A DNA stretch of 64,000 bases. Source: Flavobacterium profundi. GTDB taxonomy: Bacteria > Bacteroidota > Bacteroidia > Flavobacteriales > Flavobacteriaceae. Below the pieces are notes generated by a model. It made no database searches. It was not told the DNA's origin and worked only from the letters and a program-made list of their open reading frames with translations. A program made the translations under genes and the position numbers. Numbering within the stretch: the first letter of the stretch is position 1; each line of letters begins with the position of its first letter. The stretch lies in assembly GCF_006491645.1 (NCBI RefSeq), contig NZ_VDCZ01000002.1, positions 124,001 to 188,000 of the forward strand, given 5' to 3'. Positions 16,654 through 24,947 of this stretch are shown here, in pieces.

Positions 16654-17259
16654 TTATTTTCTCTTTATAGAAAAAATTTCACCTAGTTTTCCATAATTAG
16701 AACCTGCTAATCTCGCAATAGGAGTATAGGTTTCTAAATTAATTCTATTATTTTCCATAAGAATGGAATCATCGATATGCATCGTAATTATTTTACCAAT
16801 TACTACACAAGCGCCACCTTTAGCATCATTATCAATAAAATAATGGTGTATCATTTCGCATTCAAAATGTACTAAACTTTCTTTCACTCTTTTGGGTAAG
16901 ACAGATACGGAATCAATAGGCGTGAGGTTAGCCAATTGAAATTCGTCTATTTCAGCTCCTACACTTTCTGAAGTAAGATTCATTTGTTCTACCACATTTT
17001 CAGTAACCAGATTTACTACAAACTGTTTATTTTCTAGCACATTATTCAACGTATCTTTATTGGTGTCATTATCTCTTCGTGTAGAAAATAGAACACAAGG
17101 AGGATCACTACTTACCATATTAAAATAAGAAAAAGGAGCTAAATTGTTAATGCCATTTGCATCAATTGTTGAAATCCATCCGATGGGTCTGGGTATAATA
17201 GTACCTGTTAAAAGTTTATAAAGAACCGAAGGTTCGGTTTCTTTGGTATTGTATTGCAT
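16654..17259 (-). CDS. Flavin reductase-like FMN-binding split-barrel protein
   Basis: The 201-aa protein belongs to the DIM6/NTAB flavin reductase family: TGTIIPRPIGWISTIDANG, NLAPFSYFNMVSSDPPCVLF and the C-terminal IARLAGSNYGKLGEIFSI are all typical. Family members reduce FMN or FAD for a partner oxygenase, though the longer 200-aa type often has no proven partner. As the first gene of the catabolic operon it may supply reduced flavin or act directly on an intermediate. Confidence 0.8.
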   Translation of the reverse strand: MQYNTKETEPSVLYKLLTGTIIPRPIGWISTIDANGINNLAPFSYFNMVSSDPPCVLFSTRRDNDTNKDTLNNVLENKQFVVNLVTENVVEQMNLTSESVGAEIDEFQLANLTPIDSVSVLPKRVKESLVHFECEMIHHYFIDNDAKGGACVVIGKIITMHIDDSILMENNRINLETYTPIARLAGSNYGKLGEIFSIKRK

Positions 17260-17482
17260 TTGTGTCGTTGTTTTTACAAATTAAATAAAATTTATGCTAT
17301 TTTTTTAAGAATAAATAAATAATTACTAAAAATTATTACAAATGATAGATACACAATGGTATGGATGAATGCATCCAAGAACCTTTACAATCACTTTTTA
17401 GTAAAATACTATACATAGTCGTTGTTAATTTTAAATAACCTTTTATTAATATAAGTCGTTTTAGGTTACTCAGATATTTTTG

Positions 17483-17490
17483 TAATTTTG
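17483..17490 (+). promoter_or_regulatory. -7 promoter element of the small lipoprotein gene
   Basis: TAATTTTG matches TAnnTTTG and lies 29 bases before the ATG at 17519. The expected -33 TTG is not obvious, as the sequence there reads TTTTAGG. Confidence 0.5.
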
Positions 17491-17518
17491 AAACAATACA
17501 AACAAACATTTTAATAAC

Positions 17519-17938
17519 ATGAAAAATTTAAAAAGAGCTGTTTTAGCTTTGGCTTTAGTACTATTTATTTCTTGTGATAAAGAAGAAATCAACGATTCAA
17601 ACAAGTTAGATTCAAAAGCATTACAAACTAAAGAAGCGACAGCAAGAACAACAGAAGTACGTTTTGATGTATACATTAAATTAGTTACGCAATCAGGACA
17701 AGAAATTCCAGCGAGTACGTTACCTGGTTATGGAGCAACGAATTTAGACACAGGTGATTTTTATTATGATTCTCCTTATGAGCCAGGTTTATTTGAAAGT
17801 TTACCAATAGGAACGTATCGTTTTATTGCACGTGATGGCTATTGGGATGGTGCTTCTTCAGCTATTGTAGAGGTAACTCCAGAGAATGAGGAGCCAGAAG
17901 GATGGATTTACGCAACATTGCATTATTGGTCTGAATAA
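17519..17938 (+). CDS. Small lipoprotein of unknown function
   Basis: The 139-aa protein has a lipobox (LALALVLFISC, Cys18) followed by an acidic/serine-rich linker and a compact domain from about residue 45 (VRFDVYIKLVTQSGQEIPAS, later LPIGTYRFIARDGYWDGASS). The GTYRF strand resembles carboxypeptidase-regulatory-like or Cna-B beta-sandwich folds, but I cannot assign a family. The gene is monocistronic, with a promoter upstream and a terminator directly downstream. Confidence 0.75.
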   Translation: MKNLKRAVLALALVLFISCDKEEINDSNKLDSKALQTKEATARTTEVRFDVYIKLVTQSGQEIPASTLPGYGATNLDTGDFYYDSPYEPGLFESLPIGTYRFIARDGYWDGASSAIVEVTPENEEPEGWIYATLHYWSE

Positions 17939-17970
17939 TTCAAATACCCATTTTAATTCATACAATGCGA

Positions 17971-18005
17971 AAAGGAAACTAAGATCAATTAGTTTCCTTT
18001 TTTTA
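17971..18005 (+). terminator. Intrinsic terminator after the small lipoprotein gene
   Basis: AAAGGAAACTAA and its exact complement TTAGTTTCCTTT flank a 6-base loop and are followed by T residues. Confidence 0.85.
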
Positions 18006-18085
18006 TTGAAAATGAAGGTTATGTTAGCTTTCTAACAATCAATACCATAATGATGATGTATTTTTATAGTATAAATCGAATCGTT

Positions 18086-18487
18086 ATGTTAAAGAAAATA
18101 ATACTATTGTTACTTATTGTTTTATTAAATAGTTGTGCTAAAGAAGAGAATATAAGCAACGAGCAAATGACACAGCCTGAAGTTTTGAGCAGTGGTGTTT
18201 TTGAACCTACTAGTGGTATAAATGTAATGGGCGGAGTTACTATCTATAAAAATGGAACACAAAGAAATGTAACCCTTACTAATTTCAGCATTTCAGAAGG
18301 TCCTGATTTAAAAGTATATCTTTCCACTACAAATACTCCAGATACCTTTATTAGTTTAGGAGATTTAACTACTGCTACTACTTATACTATTCCACAAGAA
18401 GCGGATTTAAATGTATATACCTATGTTTTAATACATTGTGAGACCTATAATCACTTGTATGCTATAGCCTCTTTAACTGCAAATTAA
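18086..18487 (+). CDS. DM13 domain lipoprotein
   Basis: The start chosen is the ATG at 18086 (MLKKIILLLLIVLLNSC, lipobox Cys17); an ATG at 18050 would place extra residues before the signal sequence. The 133-aa product is almost entirely a DM13 domain: GVFEPTSGINVMGGVTIYKN, the ISEGPDLKVYLSTT core and YVLIHCETYNHLYAIASL near the end, which includes the conserved Cys. DM13 domains are proposed to take part in extracytoplasmic redox chemistry. No partner gene is visible nearby. Confidence 0.8.
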   Translation: MLKKIILLLLIVLLNSCAKEENISNEQMTQPEVLSSGVFEPTSGINVMGGVTIYKNGTQRNVTLTNFSISEGPDLKVYLSTTNTPDTFISLGDLTTATTYTIPQEADLNVYTYVLIHCETYNHLYAIASLTAN

Positions 18488-18504
18488 ATAGTATAAATGT
18501 AAGT

Positions 18505-18624
18505 TTACAATACTTTTTTAATTAAATAATACACGATAATAAAAACAATAATGCTTCCAAAGCATCCTAATTTAGTTTTCTTAGCAGCAAAAAGTGCTAC
18601 AAAAAAGGCGATTAATTTTTTCAT
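18505..18624 (-). CDS. 39-aa small membrane protein
   Basis: An ATG at 18624 opens a 39-codon frame ending in TAA at 18505. It encodes MKKLIAFFVALFAAKKTKLG, then a hydrophobic helix (CFGSIIVFIIVYYLI) and a KKVL tail. The amphipathic/basic start plus a single transmembrane helix is a plausible small membrane protein. It lies between two convergent or tandem genes in otherwise empty sequence and 14 bases beyond the VOC gene's end. No homologue is recognised from memory. Confidence 0.5.
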   Translation of the reverse strand: MKKLIAFFVALFAAKKTKLGCFGSIIVFIIVYYLIKKVL

Positions 18625-18637
18625 GTTTGTGTTGTAT

Positions 18638-19015
18638 TTAAGGTAAACGAAATTCTGGATTATAAATCAGTCCAATAAGATTATCCCATGGATCTTTTAC
18701 CGTGGCCACCATAATATCGCCACCCACATTTTGTGGAGCTTCATCAGCAGTAGCACCATTTGTAATAAAGAAATGATAGGATTCTTCTATATTTTCCACA
18801 CCCCAAAAGCAACTTACATTGGGAACTTTTGAAGACGTAAGTTCTTCTGGTTGTAAACCTAATTCGTAACCCCCAATATTGAAACCAATGTAATAGGGTT
18901 CGTCAAAATAGGGTTGTGTTTGAAATACTTTACTATACCATGCTTTGGCATCTTGTAATCTCGCAGGACTTATCTTATAAATGACAGTGCGAAGCCCCAG
19001 AATTTTGTTTTTCAT
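18638..19015 (-). CDS. VOC family protein
   Basis: This 125-aa glyoxalase-fold protein contains VIYKISPARLQDAKAWYSKV, the segment YYIGFNIGGYELGLQPEE and the terminal MVATVKDPWDNLIGLIYNPE with the usual C-terminal Glu. It is one of the short bleomycin-resistance-like VOC proteins; the substrate is not predictable. It may be co-transcribed with the small membrane protein gene just downstream. Confidence 0.8.
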   Translation of the reverse strand: MKNKILGLRTVIYKISPARLQDAKAWYSKVFQTQPYFDEPYYIGFNIGGYELGLQPEELTSSKVPNVSCFWGVENIEESYHFFITNGATADEAPQNVGGDIMVATVKDPWDNLIGLIYNPEFRLP

Positions 19016-19096
19016 TATTTGTTCTAAATTTTTACTAAGATAGTTAAAATTTAAAAACCAATGTGTTACAAGATTTTATGCTATTATTTCAAAATT

Positions 19097-20014
19097 TTAA
19101 TTCTTATCAATAAAACCAATAACCTTTTCAAAATACGCATCGCCACCCACTTTCCAAACATTTAAATGGTTGGCCTGATCTATTTCTAAGAATTCTTTTT
19201 GTAAACTAGGAATGGCTGCAAAGTTTTCTTTAGCATATTTAATATGAATTCTTTGATCTTGGTTACCATGAACTAATAAAATAGGTTGGGTTATCTTTTC
19301 ACAATAGGCAATAGGTTTTGCCTCTTCAGGGTTAAAATCTGCTATTTTTCCAGCACGATGCACTAAATAATGGGTGAGTGGTTTCCAGTTAAAGCCCAAA
19401 TGAAATCGGAAATAATCATGAGTAATCGTTTCAAAATCGGTAAACGTACTTTCAATAATCCCATAATCTATTCTTTTATCGGTACCCATAGCTTGCAAAC
19501 CAATGGCACCACCAAGTGATTGTCCCCATACGCCTATAGGAGTTGTAATTTTTTCTTCAGTTATGAGATAATCAATTATTTTTGAAATGTCTTTTTTCTC
19601 TTTTACACCAAAAGTACAATGTGTTCCACCACTTTCACCGTGTGCTCTTACATCCACTGCAACAGCATTATAACCCGCATTCGCCAAGCGTTTACTCAAA
19701 GCTACAAAATGTTCTTTTCTTGAACGGATACCGTGTAGTAAGATAATTGTCCCTTTGGTAACCGTATCATTGGAATAGGTTAAATAACAGGATAGCGGAG
19801 TACCATCAAAAGAAGTTATTTGCAATGCCTTTCCATTTAACGAACTATTTTTAAAGCTTTCTGTAGTTTGTGGCGGTTGTTTGCTTTTAAAACTTTCAAT
19901 GAGTGGATTTTTAATTTCGGTAATAAATCTTGGAACATAAAAATGCAAAAAAAGAAAGCCTAAAAGCACTAGGGAAATTAGACTTAACCGAATAACTTTT
20001 CTCTTTTTTTTCAT
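19097..20014 (-). CDS. Alpha/beta hydrolase with N-terminal membrane anchor
   Basis: The 305-aa protein has an uncleaved-looking N-terminal helix (LSLISLVLLGFLFLHFYVP) and a serine hydrolase domain: LLHGIRSRKEHFVALS, nucleophile Ser in GVWGQSLGGAIGLQ, Asp in HGNQDQRIH and His in IDQANHLNVW. It resembles the YtfQ/BEM46-like or peptidase S9-like carboxylesterases of Bacteroidota. The active site should face the periplasm. Substrate unknown. Confidence 0.8.
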   Translation of the reverse strand: MKKKRKVIRLSLISLVLLGFLFLHFYVPRFITEIKNPLIESFKSKQPPQTTESFKNSSLNGKALQITSFDGTPLSCYLTYSNDTVTKGTIILLHGIRSRKEHFVALSKRLANAGYNAVAVDVRAHGESGGTHCTFGVKEKKDISKIIDYLITEEKITTPIGVWGQSLGGAIGLQAMGTDKRIDYGIIESTFTDFETITHDYFRFHLGFNWKPLTHYLVHRAGKIADFNPEEAKPIAYCEKITQPILLVHGNQDQRIHIKYAKENFAAIPSLQKEFLEIDQANHLNVWKVGGDAYFEKVIGFIDKN

Positions 20015-20037
20015 TATTATTACAATTGGATAAATGA

Positions 20038-20637
20038 TTAGTATTCTCTTACTTTACCTAACATAATTCCTAAACCAACGCCACAATAGCTTCTGTCTTT
20101 GTTAATTTGTGCCATAGGTGAAACCGAAAAACCAAAATATTTAGAAATAGGGAACTCAATTTTCGGACTTATTATTAGACTTATTGTATTATATTTATAA
20201 TAATCATAGGTGTAATTTTCATCTAAATTAACTGTAGCATTATTAGGTATGTACTGCCAGTTTTCGGGTTCCTCAATTACAGTATATCCTACTCCTAAAG
20301 CTACGTTGGCTCTAATCGTTCCTTTTTGATTTAAATTATAAATTTTACCCAATTCTACTTTGTAAGTGGAAAAATAATCAAAAGGATAAGAAAACGATAA
20401 AAAACCTAATCCTCTACTGTAATCGTCTGGTTTGGATTTTGGATCTCTTATATTTCTAGTATAACCCACTTTTATGGAATATGTATTTTGAATGACATAA
20501 TTCAACGTCCAATCGAGTCCAAAATAGTTCCCAATATTTACTTCAGATGTGGCATAATATGTATTTGCAGTTACATTTTGTGCTTTTACTGAAGAAAAAG
20601 TTAGCACAAAGAAAAGTAGTAGAAAATAATTCTTCAT
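20038..20637 (-). CDS. Outer membrane beta-barrel-like protein
   Basis: The 199-aa protein has a signal peptide ending FSSVKAQ and then alternating amphipathic strands rich in Tyr and Phe, ending in an aromatic residue (GIMLGKVREY), all consistent with a small outer-membrane beta-barrel. No conserved domain is recognised. It is 23 bases downstream of nothing on its strand and 23 bases upstream of the hydrolase gene, so the two are probably one transcript. Confidence 0.65.
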   Translation of the reverse strand: MKNYFLLLFFVLTFSSVKAQNVTANTYYATSEVNIGNYFGLDWTLNYVIQNTYSIKVGYTRNIRDPKSKPDDYSRGLGFLSFSYPFDYFSTYKVELGKIYNLNQKGTIRANVALGVGYTVIEEPENWQYIPNNATVNLDENYTYDYYKYNTISLIISPKIEFPISKYFGFSVSPMAQINKDRSYCGVGLGIMLGKVREY

Positions 20638-20768
20638 GATTAGTATATAAAAAGTTTATTTAGAGATTAAGGTTAATAAAGAAAGGTTGCGTACAGTAGC
20701 GTTTTAAATTTAGAATTATAGTACCAAAATAAAACATATCTAGTTAAACGAAACAATGTTTTTAAAAA

Positions 20769-21221
20769 TTAATTTTTTCTTAATAACACCACGCCGTTAG
20801 GAATAATAGCAATTAAAAGACAAGTGCTTATAATGATGCCATAATTGATATCGTTCCAATGCAAGTTTCGAATACCGTGTTTGCAGGCAGTACATGCTGC
20901 AATTTTTAAATGTGCATCTAAAGCGGAAACCGCAGTAAGAAGCAGTCCAAAGAGTAGAAGACTAACACTAATATTTAGAAGAGCTTGGTTGAATTTAATT
21001 TGATAGTTTTCAAGAACAAGAACAACAAATACAATTCCGAAAGAGATATAATACAGTTCATTCAAATAAAAATAAAAATCTTTACCCACAAAATGAATTT
21101 TATGAGCCGTAGACCAAACAAAAATGGTTTGAATACTATTTCTTAAATAACGCTCTACAAGGAAAGCCGCCACTATTCCCAAAAAAAAGGCAGAGAGAGA
21201 TAAAATGATTTTTTTTGTCAT
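20769..21221 (-). CDS. Four-helix membrane protein of unknown function
   Basis: The 150-aa protein has four predicted transmembrane helices (starting at about residues 5, 55, 80 and 125). A loop with IAACTACKHG between helices three and four holds a CxxC pair and a His. The pair could be redox-active or bind metal; that is speculation. The gene is preceded by a perfect palindrome that also occurs upstream of the accessory cassette at 26.8 kb. Confidence 0.6.
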   Translation of the reverse strand: MTKKIILSLSAFFLGIVAAFLVERYLRNSIQTIFVWSTAHKIHFVGKDFYFYLNELYYISFGIVFVVLVLENYQIKFNQALLNISVSLLLFGLLLTAVSALDAHLKIAACTACKHGIRNLHWNDINYGIIISTCLLIAIIPNGVVLLRKN

Positions 21222-21326
21222 AATACTTCTTTTTTTTGAAAATTATCTTTCATTCAAAAATTAACATAAGTTCTTTTTTTGATGAATTTATATATTAATT
21301 TAATTTCAAAAATTGTATTATGCAAC

Positions 21327-21348
21327 AAATGTTAAAATTTTAACATTT
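21327..21348. promoter_or_regulatory. 22-bp perfect palindrome, copy 1
   Basis: Arms AAATGTTAAAA and TTTTAACATTT are exactly complementary. The identical 22 bases recur at 26791-26812. Both copies lie upstream of a minus-strand gene (here 106 bases from the start at 21221). An operator for a shared dimeric regulator is plausible. Confidence 0.55.
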
Positions 21349-21391
21349 ACATACTAATTTTTCACAAAAAAATGGAATAAACAATTAAAAA

Positions 21392-21420
21392 TTGGCAAAT
21401 AAAAAGAGATTTTACCTTTG
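21392..21420 (+). promoter_or_regulatory. Consensus promoter without an obvious downstream gene
   Basis: TTG at 21392-21394 and TACCTTTG at 21413-21420 are separated by 18 bases, a good match to the Bacteroidota sigma-A promoter. The only downstream sequence on this strand is an 80-base gap followed by the 3' end of hxlR on the opposite strand. A small or antisense RNA is possible. Confidence 0.4.
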
Positions 21421-21501
21421 TACTTCTTTTGAACCGATATGTAACACCATTCATCTGGTTTTTAATTACAGTATAAAAAACAGAAAACAATAGGCTATTT
21501 T

Positions 21502-21840
21502 TTACAAGTGCTTATTTAAAATATTTTCTGTACCCCATTTTTCCATAGCAGCAAGTACAGGTGCCATACTTTTTCCCAATTCGGATAGCGAATACTCAAC
21601 TCGTGGTGGAGTTTCATTAAATTGTTCTCTAATAATTAATTGATCTTGTTCCAACTCTTTAAGCTGATCTGTAAGAACCTTTCTAGAAATAGTAGGTATT
21701 CGGGTTGCAATTTCACCAAATCGTCTCGTATCTGAACGCAAACAATATAATATAATGGGTTTCCATTTGCCGCCAATTAAGGCTACCATAGCACTTACCG
21801 GACATGGATTTTGGGTTGTTTTTTCTTCTTTAGTTACCAT
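21502..21840 (-). CDS. HxlR family transcriptional regulator
   Basis: The 112-aa winged-helix protein shows the HxlR pattern NPCPVSAMVALIGGKWKPII, followed by RRFGEIATRIPTISRKVLTD and the wing NETPPRVEYSLSELGKSM. The conserved Cys of the CPV motif (Cys13) is the redox- or electrophile-sensing position in family members such as YodB and QorR. It is divergent from an NmrA-type quinone reductase gene, the classic arrangement, and likely represses it through the dyads between them. Confidence 0.88.
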   Translation of the reverse strand: MVTKEEKTTQNPCPVSAMVALIGGKWKPIILYCLRSDTRRFGEIATRIPTISRKVLTDQLKELEQDQLIIREQFNETPPRVEYSLSELGKSMAPVLAAMEKWGTENILNKHL

Positions 21841-21859
21841 TACGTTACCACTATTTTTA

Positions 21860-21917
21860 CAGTTACCAAGAGGTAACTGGTTACTTTTTAAAACTTTTAT
21901 TAGTTACTTTGTGTAAC
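21860..21917. promoter_or_regulatory. HxlR operator dyads
   Basis: Three related dyads lie between the divergent genes: CAGTTACC-4-GGTAACTG (21860-21879), the overlapping GTAAC-2-GTTAC (21873-21884) and GTTAC-5-GTAAC (21903-21917). All share the GTAAC half-site, typical of HxlR binding sites. Confidence 0.75.
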
Positions 21918-21951
21918 AAAAGTAAAGTAATAATTTATAAATACAAAAAAA

Positions 21952-22824
21952 ATGATTTTAATAACAGGAGCAACAGGTAATTTTGGAAGCGCAACTATTA
22001 ATTTTTTAGTAGAAAAAGGAATCCAACCTCATGAAATTAGAGCCTTAGTGCGCAATGAAGCATCTGCTACTGCCTTACTCGAAAAAGGCATTGGTATCGC
22101 AATAGGTAGTTATGACGACTATAACTCACTTACCAAAGCATTTACAGGTGTAGACCAACTCTTGCTTGTATCGGGTAATGATATTGAAAACCGTCTGCAA
22201 CAACATCTAAATGTAATTAATGCAGCAAAAGAAGTGGGTGTAAAACATATAGTATACACTAGTTTCCAACGTAAAAATGAAACGCCATCTTCACCGCTTT
22301 GGGTGGTAGCGCATTCGCACCTAGAAACAGAAAAGGCTTTAAAAGAAAGTGGTCTTACGTACACCATATTAAAAAACAATTTGTATATGGATTTCTTACC
22401 AGGATTTATTGGCGAACACGTTTTAGAAAATAAAACCATCTATGTACCTGCTGAAAACGGTACCATTAGTGCGGTGTTACGTAGTGAAATGGCAGAAGCA
22501 GCAGCTACTATTTTGAGTTCGAAAGGACATGAAAATAAAGAATATGATTTTACCAACAATGAAGCATTGTCCTATAGCGAAATAGCAAAAATTATTTCTG
22601 AAACTTCGGGTAAAAATATTGTTTACGTTTCACCCTCTGCAACAGAATATCAAACCACTTTAAAAGGATTTGGTTTACCAGATGAAGCTGTTGGAGTGTT
22701 CACAAGCTTTGCGGTAGGTCAGGCAGAAGGAGAACTAGAAAAAGTGAGTACCGATTTAGAAAATATACTACAAAGAAAACCCGTATCGGTTCGAAGCTTT
22801 TTAGAAAAAACATACGCTTCTTAA
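21952..22824 (+). CDS. NmrA/QOR2-like NAD(P)H:quinone reductase
   Basis: The 290-aa protein has the atypical SDR dinucleotide-binding motif ITGATGNFGSATINFL and VYTSFQRKNE, and follows the NmrA/QorB (NAD(P)H:quinone oxidoreductase 2) pattern, including LKNNLYMDFLPGF. E. coli QorB and relatives reduce quinones and are controlled by HxlR regulators. The paired hxlR gene and GTAAC dyads support an electrophile- or quinone-inducible detoxification role. Confidence 0.85.
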   Translation: MILITGATGNFGSATINFLVEKGIQPHEIRALVRNEASATALLEKGIGIAIGSYDDYNSLTKAFTGVDQLLLVSGNDIENRLQQHLNVINAAKEVGVKHIVYTSFQRKNETPSSPLWVVAHSHLETEKALKESGLTYTILKNNLYMDFLPGFIGEHVLENKTIYVPAENGTISAVLRSEMAEAAATILSSKGHENKEYDFTNNEALSYSEIAKIISETSGKNIVYVSPSATEYQTTLKGFGLPDEAVGVFTSFAVGQAEGELEKVSTDLENILQRKPVSVRSFLEKTYAS

Positions 22825-22851
22825 TTTTAATTTAATTCTTTTATACAAGTT

Positions 22852-22890
22852 GAACTAAGTATGGGTGTACCCATGCTTAGTTCTTAGTTT
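22852..22890 (+). terminator. Terminator after the NmrA-like gene
   Basis: GAACTAAG-T-ATGGGT pairs with ACCCAT-G-CTTAGTTC (one G-U pair) and is followed by a T-rich run. Confidence 0.7.
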
Positions 22891-22926
22891 TTAAAATAAT
22901 CTTATTTTAAAGTTTAATCATATTAT

Positions 22927-23802
22927 TTATTTCTTGAAACAAGAATAACATTCAGGTTTTAAAATAGTAGTTTTTTCAGGTTTACCACAGCAATGACATA
23001 CATTTTCTTTATAGTCATAATTTTGCCATTCATTCCAACTACTAAAACAACTTTTACAATAAGGACGATCAGTACTATATATTACTGGAGCTTCACATCT
23101 TATACAAAAGCCTTTTTGATGTGAAATTTTGGATGTAAATGTATTATTACTAAATTTATTGTTATCAAATTCCTCTCTAGACATTTTAACATCAGAATCA
23201 AATATTTCATATTCAAAATCATCATAGTAAAGTTCTTTTATATTTTTATTTTGGTATAAATCATTGGTTTTGTCATAGATAATTTTTGAAGATATGAATT
23301 TTTTTGAAAGGCCTAAATTAGTTTTAATATAAACTGGTCTCTTAACAAAAATGCATGGATTATTTTGAATCACTTTATTTGTATAATCATAGGTTTCTTT
23401 ATACAATTTATCCATATTAAGTGTACCATTTGAAAAAGCAATACCATATTCAACATTACCTGTCATAGATTTACCTAATAAATTTAATGAAGTGACTAAA
23501 CCTTCATTTTCATTCGCATAAAATTTAGCATGCAAATTTGCACAGTAAATGATGACTACATTGTGAAACTGTTTAAAAAAATCTAAATCCTCAGGAGGCA
23601 AACTTTTTTTAGTATCTGTTTCATTTTTTCCAAAAACAATAATGAGCTCTAAACTGGGATTATTGGTATAATTTTTAAACATTTCTTTACTGTAGGCATC
23701 TAATCTAATAAAAGGAGAAAGTATAATTAATTCTTTTTTGGCTTCCCATATAATGCTTGTAAGCTTATCATCTAAAGCTTTTCCTGTTAAAAATTGTGAC
23801 AT
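22927..23802 (-). CDS. PLD-like phosphodiesterase with C-terminal zinc ribbons
   Basis: The 291-aa protein has a phospholipase D-like domain at residues 1-150. It carries one HxK motif (NLHAKFYANENEG, then LVTSLNLLG and the NVEYGI strand), so an active site would need a dimer, as in Nuc-type enzymes. The C-terminal third holds two CxxC...CxxC zinc ribbons (FCIRCEAP/PYCKSCF and CHCCGKP/ECYSCF). Zinc ribbons next to a PLD domain suggest nucleic-acid binding and cleavage. It is the third gene of a compact, unusually AT-rich cassette, 17 bases after the PutAbiC-like gene. An anti-phage role is inference. Confidence 0.75.
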   Translation of the reverse strand: MSQFLTGKALDDKLTSIIWEAKKELIILSPFIRLDAYSKEMFKNYTNNPSLELIIVFGKNETDTKKSLPPEDLDFFKQFHNVVIIYCANLHAKFYANENEGLVTSLNLLGKSMTGNVEYGIAFSNGTLNMDKLYKETYDYTNKVIQNNPCIFVKRPVYIKTNLGLSKKFISSKIIYDKTNDLYQNKNIKELYYDDFEYEIFDSDVKMSREEFDNNKFSNNTFTSKISHQKGFCIRCEAPVIYSTDRPYCKSCFSSWNEWQNYDYKENVCHCCGKPEKTTILKPECYSCFKK

Positions 23803-23819
23803 TGAATTACATCTTTATT

Positions 23820-24947
23820 TTACAAATTATAAAAAGGTATAAAAACATCATTATTATAAAAATCTGTTTCTAAATGTATTTTTATAAAACTATTTGAGGT
23901 AGGATTATTAAATGCAGAATCTAAATAGAATTTTGAAAAAAAATTAAAAACTTCATCATTTAAGTTAATAATTTTTAATAAACTGTATTTTTCAACTAAT
24001 GGTTTAAATTTTTTATAACCTTTATCAGATAAACAATTTAAAAATAACCAATTAATTTCTGCATCTGACAATTGAGCTCTAATTATTGAAGTATAGGAAT
24101 ATTTAATTTTATAGTCCTCAATAATATTATTACTAAATTTTTTTTCATCGACGATTTTAATTAATCTATATAGATTACGATAATAATGACCATAATCTGT
24201 ATCGTATTTTTTATAGAATAGATTATAAATGTAATTAAAAGAGGTATTAATTTCTTGTTTTTTATTCATTATTTTAATTGTAGGAAATTTCTTTATATTA
24301 TTATAAATTTCAACATTTTTTTTGTTTTTTTTAGAAGTCCTTCTAACTTCAATCAATAAAAAAAGATGTAGCAATCTAAAAGAGTTTTTAAAAACATCTC
24401 TAGATTTAGTTATTTTTTCTTCATTCCTAAAAATAAAATCATTCTTACTAAATAAATAACTATAATCTGCACCTTTTATTTTATAAATTGAATTTAAATA
24501 AAAATCCATATCTTGAATAATTTGATGATGAATAGATAACAATTTGTAAAAATTATTCTCAAAATTTTGAATATAATCCCCATCTTTTTGTTCTTCAAAT
24601 TGTAATTGAACTTGACGATTTGCTTCATATTGCATGTAAAAAGCTAAAGAAGCAGCTATTATACCAATAAACGCTAATATTGGATTTAAAATACCTCCAA
24701 AAAAATCACCATAAGCTCCAATTTCTTTAAAATCTTTTTTGAATGCTTGAGGTTTGTTATATACATCTCCTAAATAATCAATTGTAAATACTAAAATCAC
24801 AAGTGATAAAGCTAAGAGGATTAATGATACAATAATAATTTTACTATATTTGGTTTTATTGCTAGTTGCGTTCATAAAAATAAGATATATAGCAGAACCA
24901 AATGATATAACTGCAATTAACGATAATATATTTTCTACTAATTTCAT
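23820..24947 (-). CDS. PutAbiC-like putative phage abortive infection protein
   Basis: The 375-aa protein begins with three membrane helices (about residues 5-25, 36-56 and 85-105). The third sits in the block GDFFGGILNPILAFIGIIAA followed by SLAFYMQYEANRQ, the signature of the putative AbiC-like phage abortive infection family (PutAbiC). The rest is a cytoplasmic helical domain with FENNFYKLLSIHHQ, also usual in this family. Lactococcal AbiC is the namesake; the mechanism is unknown. Its ATG directly follows the stop of the DUF6119-like gene (TAA-ATG, no spacer), showing tight coupling. Confidence 0.7.
   Translation of the reverse strand: MKLVENILSLIAVISFGSAIYLIFMNATSNKTKYSKIIIVSLILLALSLVILVFTIDYLGDVYNKPQAFKKDFKEIGAYGDFFGGILNPILAFIGIIAASLAFYMQYEANRQVQLQFEEQKDGDYIQNFENNFYKLLSIHHQIIQDMDFYLNSIYKIKGADYSYLFSKNDFIFRNEEKITKSRDVFKNSFRLLHLFLLIEVRRTSKKNKKNVEIYNNIKKFPTIKIMNKKQEINTSFNYIYNLFYKKYDTDYGHYYRNLYRLIKIVDEKKFSNNIIEDYKIKYSYTSIIRAQLSDAEINWLFLNCLSDKGYKKFKPLVEKYSLLKIINLNDEVFNFFSKFYLDSAFNNPTSNSFIKIHLETDFYNNDVFIPFYNL

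Noticed and set aside
6776..17259. Classical gentisate pathway via maleylpyruvate isomerase
   Set aside because: No glutathione S-transferase-like or MDMPI-type isomerase is visible. The FAH plus maleate isomerase route fits better.
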